Origin: an uncultured Bacteroidales bacterium
GTDB taxonomy: Bacteria; Bacteroidota; Bacteroidia; Bacteroidales; UBA932
Assembly (NCBI GenBank): GCA_904501835.1
Contig: CAJGBW010000035.1
Span: 1 to 16,729 of the forward strand
Reading direction: 5' to 3'
DNA: 16,729 nt
Under the pieces are notes generated by a model that ran no database searches, had not been told where the DNA came from, and saw only the letters and a list, made by a program, of their open reading frames with translations. Positions 1-5,606 of this stretch are shown in pieces (within the stretch, counting starts at the first letter, position 1; every line of letters begins with the position of its first letter). Both the position numbers and the translations under genes were made by a program.

Positions 1-45
1 TAATTCCAAAGAAATCATGGAAAACAGAACTCCTATCCCGGGAAA

Positions 46-885
46 TTATTTCTTCAAAATGTTGATGGTCTCCTTGATTTGAGCAGCATCTTTCGCATTG
101 GGAGAGATGGTCAAATACATATTGAAGCACTCGATAGCAACCGCTTTGTTGTTCATTTTCACACAAGCGTTACCTGCAATTTTGCAGGCGTTTGCATTGT
201 TGTCAAAATCGTTGGAGGTCATGGCAGCATCGTAAGCCTGGTTGAAGTTACCGGCCTTGTAAGCGGCGTTGGCTTTCTTCAAATACATTTTTGAAAGCTG
301 TTTGCGAGCGGCTTTCTCCTCACCCAAATTCATGGCGATTTTGAAATTCTCCTCAGCAGCGGCAGCATTACCTGACATATTGTAAGCCTGACCCAAGTTC
401 AAAGCGGCTTTACCGTTGTTAGGATCCAAATCAAACGCTTTCTGATAAGCGTCGATAGCACCAAGAGCGTCTTTTTCGCGGAGCAACTGGTTACCTTTGG
501 CAAGATATACGGTAGGAATCAATGCGTTTACTTCAGCGGTCACTTCTTCGTTGTTGTAGAGGGCAGCCTCTTCCAAAGTAAGTTTCAACTGATCGTAAGC
601 CTTGTCGTATTCTTTATCTTTCAAGAAATCCTTTGCGATAGAAAGAGTAAAGTTCACAATGTTGGTCTTACAGTTGTCAATCAGCGCATCACGCTGTCCA
701 TCTGCGTCAGCTTCGCATGCCTCAGCAGCTTTGAGAGCCTCTTTGAAAGCGCTTACAGCAGCAGCCTTGTCAGCCTGAATCAGACCTGCGGCATTGTTAT
801 ACATTTCGGTTGCCTGTCCCAAATCCTGAGCGGACATAGAAAGTGCCATAAAGGCAGCAGCAATAAATAAAATTGACTTCTTCAT
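46..885 (-). CDS. Exported tetratricopeptide-repeat (TPR) protein
   Basis: The protein has 279 residues. Residues 1-20 form a Sec signal peptide (basic MKK, hydrophobic core, SAQ cleavage context), so it is probably periplasmic or outer-membrane associated. The remainder is helical, Ala/Lys/Asn-rich and contains TPR-type units. The clearest runs from about residue 122 to 155 and ends in a canonical helix-B/turn signature (A-Y-Q-K-A-F-D-L-D-P-N-N). Further units lie at about 156-188, 200-230 and 233-265 (turn at S-P-N-A). No catalytic residues are visible, so a scaffold or protein-protein interaction role is inferred. The ATG at 885 is preferred because it directly begins the signal peptide. 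The gene is divergent from the M16-like gene, with their promoters interlocked. Many exported Bacteroidales TPR proteins look like this and the partner cannot be named. Confidence 0.85.
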   Translation of the reverse strand: MKKSILFIAAAFMALSMSAQDLGQATEMYNNAAGLIQADKAAAVSAFKEALKAAEACEADADGQRDALIDNCKTNIVNFTLSIAKDFLKDKEYDKAYDQLKLTLEEAALYNNEEVTAEVNALIPTVYLAKGNQLLREKDALGAIDAYQKAFDLDPNNGKAALNLGQAYNMSGNAAAAEENFKIAMNLGEEKAARKQLSKMYLKKANAAYKAGNFNQAYDAAMTSNDFDNNANACKIAGNACVKMNNKAVAIECFNMYLTISPNAKDAAQIKETINILKK

Positions 886-924
886 AGTATTTATAATTTA
901 TTTGTTTAATCAAGATTCCAACCG

Positions 925-958
925 CGAATATAGTAATTTTTTTCAGTAACTTTGCAAA
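925..958 (-). promoter_or_regulatory. Probable promoter of the TPR gene
   Basis: Read on the minus strand, a TTTG (plus 955-958) is followed after 22 nt by TATATTCG (plus 925-932). This is one mismatch from the Bacteroidota -7 consensus TAnnTTTG. The spacing is a little longer than the usual 19-21 nt, so this is a weak match. It would leave a leader of roughly 30-40 nt before the ATG at 885. Confidence 0.35.
947..954 (+). promoter_or_regulatory. -7 promoter element for the M16-like/DUF3109 genes
   Basis: TAACTTTG matches the Bacteroidota -7 consensus TAnnTTTG exactly and continues as TAACTTTGCAAA, a very common promoter core in this phylum. No good -33 TTTG is seen at the expected distance. 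Transcription would begin near 960. That argues against the in-frame TTG at 952 as a start codon, because it lies inside the promoter, and supports the ATG at 979. Confidence 0.6.
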
Positions 959-978
959 ATAAAACCAGAGATGAATTG

Positions 979-3444
979 ATGGGCAGGATTCAAACATATT
1001 TTTTAGCAGGGTTGGGATTTATCTTTAGCCTTTTTTCTGCACAAGCCGCACCAAGCAGCTGGGGCAAAAAGACCGCAAATACCGCACCGGCCGTAAAAAG
1101 CATTCCGACATTAGAGAGAGAGAAGTCCATCGAGGAGGGTAAATTCGAAAACGGGCTCTGCTACACGCTGTGGCCTGTCAAAGAAGAAAGTGGCAGCTAT
1201 TATATCGGACTCCTTCAGGCAGACACGCTCCGATATTCACAGAAAATCCAGCACGTCCAGAAAGCTTTTGCCGCGGACTCCGTTCTCTATGATGTTTTCT
1301 GCCAGGTGCGCGACTCCATCAACGCAAAACCCGGGCAATATGGCACAGACAACAGCCGCCTGTTGGTGGTCGGAGACTTTGACAAAAAAGATTTTTTAAG
1401 CCGCGCCAAACCCCTTTCCGTGATTTGTCCGCAAGGAAAGTCAACACAAGAAAGACAGCCTTTCCCTCATCGGGACAGCATACGCCTGAGCTATCGCACC
1501 CAGGAAATCGGAGACAGCACCACCCTTATCGTTTTGAATGTATTGGGTGCGTCCTTTCCCGAAAAGTTGCTGAATACCATTATCCCGACTGTGTCAGAGC
1601 GCTCCTGGTTCATCATGAAAGAGGTATTGAACCGCAGATTAAAACGGGCGCTTGCCCAAGCTGACATTCCTGTTGGGAAAATTCTATTTCTTCACCAATT
1701 ACGTACAGGAGAAGACAATAGCGAGCGTTTCAATATCAAATTAGCCATTCCTACACAAGACAGCAGCGCGGCCCTTCAGCATATTTTCAGGGTTATCCAT
1801 GAGGTGCGCAAAGGCGAAACCACTCCGAACGAAATCAAATGTGCGGCGCAAAAATTTCTCATCAGACAATACGACCGACAACAGCAGACCGAATTCAACG
1901 ATGAGAAACTCAATCGCCTGACCTCCTATTATGTTCATCATACAGACCTGGCTCCGAAAACCGCCAAGACACAGTTTTTTACCCGACACAAATTCAATAG
2001 CGAGCAGGAAAAGAAACGATTTGACCGATTTGCAGCCCATTATTTTAAGGATATTCCCTACACTGACGCAGAAATGACGGCTAAAACGGGCGACGCAGCG
2101 GATTGGACAGCTGCACCGAAACTCAATTTTGAAGACACCTGTTACTTTGCCGAAGAATCAGAAAAGAAAATCAAACTGATTCGCAGTATTAAAGAAGGGA
2201 CGAGCGGCGGCACGATGAGTTTCTACGAGAACGACACCAAGACCATCTACAAAAAGATGGATTGCGGCAAGCGTGTATATTTTTCTTTCATTTTTGATGG
2301 GGGCTTTTCCTTGCTTGAACACCCCCAGGCGGCCGCCTATGTCGAGGATGTCTTTGCCGCTGGTAGCGTAAACGGCTATTCCATGGAAGATTTTCTATCC
2401 TTGCTGGCTGCCGACGAGACCGACATCCGTTTTTCTGCCGATTTTTCAGCCATCCGACTTTATGGAAGCTGCCGGGAAGAACGCGTAAGTTCACTCATGA
2501 AAGCCTTGGTAGCATTGACCGGGCATTTTACAGTCAATCCCGAGATTTACCCTTATCTATCGCGCTGTGAAAAGGTTTCTTCCTACTTCTATCAAAACTC
2601 GGAAGACAAGGTGTATGCCGAACTTTTCCCACAACTCCACCCGGATTTCCCTTGGACAGAAAAGCGTTCAAATAGTGCACCGTCAGAAGAGATTCTTGAG
2701 GATGCTGCCCGCATGATTCGCGAATCATTCCGCGCCAACAAAAACAGCACCCTGTTCTTGTGCGGCAATCTGCGCGAGAAAAGAATGCAGGCCAAACTCC
2801 AGAAATTTATGGGACAATTCCATTGTGAGACACGTCCCAGACATCGTATTAACGACTCAATGCTCACCATGTCCGGCGTGATTCGTAAAGGAAGCAGTGA
2901 TGCCAAAAAAAGTGGCATGATCGTAAGTTCCTTTGATTACAGCAGCGGACAAGACGCGTTAATCTGTGCAAAAGTGGCTCTTTCTATCTTTAATGAACGC
3001 TTGCGCGACGCTCTGGCCCCGCTGGGAGTTCGGTGCCGCCTTTCCGACCAGCAACGGATTCATCCCAAAGAAAATCTTGAAATTAGCCTAGGATTTTCCT
3101 CTGCTCCGGAAGAAGTTTTCGCACTCTTTGAGCAATGCCTGGACGATTTAGTAAAAAATGCTGTTTCCGAAGAAAGCTTAAAGCGAGAAAGACATAAATA
3201 TGAATGTCGCGCCACCGCGCAGGAAAAGTCTCCTTTTTATTGGAACGGCCTTGTCTATCAGCGAATTGTCTATGGAAAAGATTACCGCAATAACCAAGCA
3301 AAATGCCTGAAGGAACTCTCTGCCGCCGCACTGCAACAGTTTTACCAACAATGGAAAAATGCCGGCCGTGTCGAAGTGATTTATAAGAAATGGGATACTG
3401 ACCAAAAACAGATATGGAATACAGACCAAGCATCATACAGATAG
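979..3444 (+). CDS. Exported M16 (insulinase-like) family protein lacking the catalytic zinc site
   Basis: From the ATG at 979 the protein has 821 residues. It starts with a signal peptide (hydrophobic FLAGLGFIFSLFSAQA, cleavage near 21-23), implying periplasmic export. The fold assignment rests on M16-like landmarks: FENGLCYTLWPV at 57-67 (family pattern NGL-x-Y at the first strand), LLVVGDFDKKDF at 128-139, a middle M16_C-like region around 170-370, and a second half beginning near 443 that ends in a typical M16_C tail at about 700-810. The stretch between the first two landmarks is only about 60 residues, far shorter than in active peptidases, and the HxxEH zinc motif is absent from the whole protein. 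It is therefore probably a non-catalytic paralogue, perhaps a partner or chaperone-like subunit; this role is inferred. Its 3' end overlaps the DUF3109 gene. Confidence 0.75.
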   Translation: MGRIQTYFLAGLGFIFSLFSAQAAPSSWGKKTANTAPAVKSIPTLEREKSIEEGKFENGLCYTLWPVKEESGSYYIGLLQADTLRYSQKIQHVQKAFAADSVLYDVFCQVRDSINAKPGQYGTDNSRLLVVGDFDKKDFLSRAKPLSVICPQGKSTQERQPFPHRDSIRLSYRTQEIGDSTTLIVLNVLGASFPEKLLNTIIPTVSERSWFIMKEVLNRRLKRALAQADIPVGKILFLHQLRTGEDNSERFNIKLAIPTQDSSAALQHIFRVIHEVRKGETTPNEIKCAAQKFLIRQYDRQQQTEFNDEKLNRLTSYYVHHTDLAPKTAKTQFFTRHKFNSEQEKKRFDRFAAHYFKDIPYTDAEMTAKTGDAADWTAAPKLNFEDTCYFAEESEKKIKLIRSIKEGTSGGTMSFYENDTKTIYKKMDCGKRVYFSFIFDGGFSLLEHPQAAAYVEDVFAAGSVNGYSMEDFLSLLAADETDIRFSADFSAIRLYGSCREERVSSLMKALVALTGHFTVNPEIYPYLSRCEKVSSYFYQNSEDKVYAELFPQLHPDFPWTEKRSNSAPSEEILEDAARMIRESFRANKNSTLFLCGNLREKRMQAKLQKFMGQFHCETRPRHRINDSMLTMSGVIRKGSSDAKKSGMIVSSFDYSSGQDALICAKVALSIFNERLRDALAPLGVRCRLSDQQRIHPKENLEISLGFSSAPEEVFALFEQCLDDLVKNAVSEESLKRERHKYECRATAQEKSPFYWNGLVYQRIVYGKDYRNNQAKCLKELSAAALQQFYQQWKNAGRVEVIYKKWDTDQKQIWNTDQASYR

Positions 3445-4019
3445 ACAACGTCCTTGTCTCCGACGAAATTTTGACCGAATACTTTGCCTGCGACTACGAA
3501 AAATGCAAGGGCTGCTGCTGTATCATCGGCGACAGCGGGGCGCCGTTGGAGGAGGGAGAAGACGAGGCGATTGAGAAGAATTACGCCCATTTTGAGGCGC
3601 TCATGAGCGAAAAGGGAAGAAAGGCGGTCGCCGAGAAAGGTTTCTTTGAAATCGACCGTGACGGGGATTGTGTGACGCCGCTGGTTGCCGATTCGGAAGA
3701 GTGTGCCTACTGTTATTTTGACGGAAATAAGAACTGTCTGTGCGCCATCGAACACCAATGGCTCAAAGGCATAGGCAACTTCAGAAAGCCTATTTCCTGC
3801 CAACTTTATCCCATCCGATTGACTCACTTGGACAGCGGTATAATTGGGGTGAATCTGCATCGCTGGCGCATTTGCAAAGACGCTTTCGCCAAGGGAAAGG
3901 CTGAGGGTATCAAGGTGTATCAATTCCTGCGCGAGCCGATTATCCGCTATTTTGGGGAGGAATTTTACCAAGCCCTTTGTGAAGCAGAAAAGTTTTCTTA
4001 CCTTTGCTCCGATAAATAG
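3414..4019 (+). CDS. DUF3109 family cysteine-rich protein
   Basis: This 201-residue cytoplasmic protein has no signal peptide. It matches the DUF3109 family of Bacteroidota as I recall it. A Cys cluster, CDYEKCKGCCC, lies at 26-36. A second Cys group (C-x2-C-x8-C-x-C) lies at about 97-110, and ISCQLYP follows at about 127-133. This layout resembles the YkgJ/CxxxCxxCC group of putative zinc- or iron-sulfur-binding proteins, so metal binding is likely but the biochemical role is unknown. The ATG at 3414 lies 31 nt before the end of the upstream M16-like gene in another frame, suggesting translational coupling. The last codons contain a consensus promoter for the tRNA that starts 4 nt after the stop. 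Confidence 0.85.
   Translation: MEYRPSIIQIDNVLVSDEILTEYFACDYEKCKGCCCIIGDSGAPLEEGEDEAIEKNYAHFEALMSEKGRKAVAEKGFFEIDRDGDCVTPLVADSEECAYCYFDGNKNCLCAIEHQWLKGIGNFRKPISCQLYPIRLTHLDSGIIGVNLHRWRICKDAFAKGKAEGIKVYQFLREPIIRYFGEEFYQALCEAEKFSYLCSDK
3976..4006 (+). promoter_or_regulatory. Consensus promoter for tRNA-Leu, embedded in the DUF3109 coding sequence
   Basis: TTTG (3976-3979), a 19-nt spacer and TACCTTTG (3999-4006) together match TTTG-N19-TAnnTTTG perfectly. Transcription would start near 4010-4013, about 10-14 nt before the tRNA 5' end at 4024. There is no other room for a tRNA promoter, since the DUF3109 stop codon ends at 4019. Confidence 0.7.
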
Positions 4020-4023
4020 GTAC

Positions 4024-4108
4024 GCCTTGGTGGTGGAATGGTAGACACGAGGGACTTAAAATCCCTTGGACCGAAAGGTCTGTGCGGGTTCAAGTCCCGC
4101 CCGAGGTA
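4024..4108 (+). tRNA. tRNA-Leu (anticodon UAA)
   Basis: The acceptor stem GCCTTGG pairs with CCGAGGT (one G-U closing pair and one internal T-G), with discriminator A at 4108. The D arm is GTG...CAC with a GGTAGA loop. The anticodon stem AGGGA/TCCCT carries the loop CTTAAAA, giving anticodon TAA (Leu, UUA codons). The long class-II variable arm has stem GGACC-GAAA-GGTCT. The T arm is GCGGG-TTCAAGT-CCCGC. CCA is not encoded. The gene is wedged between the DUF3109 stop (4 nt upstream) and the decarboxylase ATG (2 nt downstream). Confidence 0.97.
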
Positions 4109-4110
4109 CT

Positions 4111-5325
4111 ATGAAACGCGCATTTTCTATTGCCGCTCTACTTCTCTTTTCTTTCGCGGCTTTGGCCCAATCTTCGGGATTTCCCCTATTGGATGAATAT
4201 GTAGAAAAATGGAAGGAGGGTCAACAGACTTTCTTTGGCTATCCTGTTAATGAGCAATCCGCTTTACACAGCTTCTACGAGTGGTATTTGAAGACGGGAA
4301 TGGACGTTGTAAATATGAACAACGCCGGAGACCCGATGACCGATACTCCTGAAAAAATGTCCAGCCATCTTTTTGAGCGCGAGGTCATTGAGTTCTTTGC
4401 TCCCCTTTATGGTTTTGAAAAAGACAAGGTATGGGGACTTGTTTCACACAGCGGCACTGACGGCAACAACCACGGCATTTATTTCGGAGCCAAATACTTG
4501 TACAACACAACGCAAAAGATGCCCATCGTTTATGTTTCAGATGAAGCTCACTACTCCAATCTGCGACTTTGCGATTTGCAGAATTTAGAGGTTAAGTTGA
4601 TTAAAAGCGACTTGATGGGCCGTATGATTCCGGAAGAATTGGAAAAGGCATTGGATCCGTCTCGCCCTGCCCTCGTCGTTTATGCTATGGGCTCAACTTT
4701 CAAAGGTGCCATTGATGACCAACAAGCGCTCAACGCTGTTTTGGACAAATATCCCGAGATGGCGGTATTCAGGCATTTGGACGCGGCTTTGTTTGGTGGC
4801 TATCTTCCTTTTACCGAGCATAGTTATATGGTGGACCGCAAAATACAACGCTTTGACTCCATCGCCATCAGCGGCCACAAATTCTTTGGCATTGACTCTC
4901 CCTGCGGTTTGTTCCTCTGCACTCGTGAGGTATATGATAACCAAAATAGTTTCAATGTCACCTACCTCAACGGAAATATGCGTATGATTAACTGTTCGCG
5001 TGACGCTGTTCAACCGTTGAAATTTTGGTGGCTCATTCAAACCATGGGCGCAGAAAAATGGTCGGAGCAAGCCCAGCAAATTATGGAGTGCACCGCCTAC
5101 CTCAAACAAGAGTTGGATAAAATCGCTTGGCCTTGCTGGGTGAACGAGCACAGCAACACCGTATTCTTCAAACGTCCCTCAGAGGAGATTATCAAAAAAT
5201 TCACCTTGGCACTCGGTCAAGACAAACACTTCTCTGGCCCTTTGGCACACATTGTTGTAATGCAACACGTTACCAAAGAGAAAATTGACACCTTTATCAA
5301 AGCGCTGAACGAGAGCAAGAATTAA
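4111..5325 (+). CDS. Exported PLP-dependent group II decarboxylase, histidine decarboxylase-like
   Basis: The protein has 404 residues. It closely follows the PLP-dependent histidine (and related serine) decarboxylase pattern: GYPVN (43-47), HLFEREVIEFFAPLYG (86-101), SGTDGN (114-119, phosphate loop), DEAHYS (144-149, His stacking on PLP), GSTFKGAIDD (194-203), HLDAALFGG (222-230, Asp on the pyridine nitrogen) and SGHKFFG (254-260, Schiff-base Lys257). The likely reaction is L-histidine to histamine plus CO2, but the substrate is inferred. Residues 1-20 are a convincing Sec signal peptide ending ALA-Q, so the enzyme is predicted to be periplasmic, which is unusual. This also explains why it is longer than the usual ~380 residues. 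The ATG at 4111 is the only ATG upstream of the conserved core. It lies 2 nt after the tRNA, so there is no separate leader. Confidence 0.85.
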   Translation: MKRAFSIAALLLFSFAALAQSSGFPLLDEYVEKWKEGQQTFFGYPVNEQSALHSFYEWYLKTGMDVVNMNNAGDPMTDTPEKMSSHLFEREVIEFFAPLYGFEKDKVWGLVSHSGTDGNNHGIYFGAKYLYNTTQKMPIVYVSDEAHYSNLRLCDLQNLEVKLIKSDLMGRMIPEELEKALDPSRPALVVYAMGSTFKGAIDDQQALNAVLDKYPEMAVFRHLDAALFGGYLPFTEHSYMVDRKIQRFDSIAISGHKFFGIDSPCGLFLCTREVYDNQNSFNVTYLNGNMRMINCSRDAVQPLKFWWLIQTMGAEKWSEQAQQIMECTAYLKQELDKIAWPCWVNEHSNTVFFKRPSEEIIKKFTLALGQDKHFSGPLAHIVVMQHVTKEKIDTFIKALNESKN

Positions 5326-5498
5326 GAGACCTCACCATACACTACGGCAGACAAGAGCAAGCTCTTCCTAATAGAGTTTCCATGTGGAAGGAGCTTTGTC
5401 GCTTTCGCGAACTTTACTGCGAGGCCTATCTGACCCGCAATCTCCACGAACTCGCCTACACCAACTGCCACCTCGACAACTTCGCAAAAATTAAGTAA
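5322..5498 (+). pseudogene. Possible coding remnant downstream of the decarboxylase
   Basis: One plus frame stays open from inside the decarboxylase end to the stop at 5496-5498. It reads like real protein (for example RFRELYCEAYLTRNLHELAY, then HLDNFAKIK) with coding-like third positions. There is no convincing start; the only internal ATG gives about 38 residues. I recognise no family. It may be the 3' end of a gene whose front was lost, or a chance frame. Confidence 0.3.
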
Positions 5499-5557
5499 GG
5501 AGTTGGCCGGTTCTATTCCCGTTTGAAGAATCCCCCCTATACCATAGCAGGTAAAGA

Positions 5558-5590
5558 TTGCGTCAATAGAAGAATTAATATTTATATTTG
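5558..5590 (+). promoter_or_regulatory. Promoter of the AlbA_2/ATPase-type gene
   Basis: TATATTTG (5583-5590) is an exact TAnnTTTG -7 element. A TTG (5558-5560) lies 22 nt upstream as a loose -33. Transcription would start around 5596-5600, a few bases before the ATG at 5607. This implies a very short leader and excludes the earlier in-frame start at 5523. Confidence 0.6.
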
Positions 5591-5606
5591 TAAAAACTAT
5601 AGACCG

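Noticed and set aside
952..978. Upstream in-frame TTG start for the M16-like gene
   Set aside because: It lies inside the TAACTTTG promoter element and would put nine polar residues before the signal peptide; the ATG at 979 is better.
3381..3971. Minus-strand 196-residue frame
   Set aside because: Antisense shadow of the DUF3109 gene, which has clear family motifs.
4066..4110. Upstream in-frame start for the decarboxylase inside the tRNA
   Set aside because: This TTG falls in the anticodon/variable region of a well-formed tRNA and would bury the signal peptide; the ATG at 4111 begins it cleanly.
5353..5366. AAGAGC-AA-GCTCTT as a terminator for the decarboxylase
   Set aside because: The 2-nt loop cannot form a stable hairpin without losing pairs, and no U-run follows.
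5523..5606. Longer start for the AlbA_2 protein
   Set aside because: It precedes the predicted -7 element at 5583-5590 and adds residues unlike the family.
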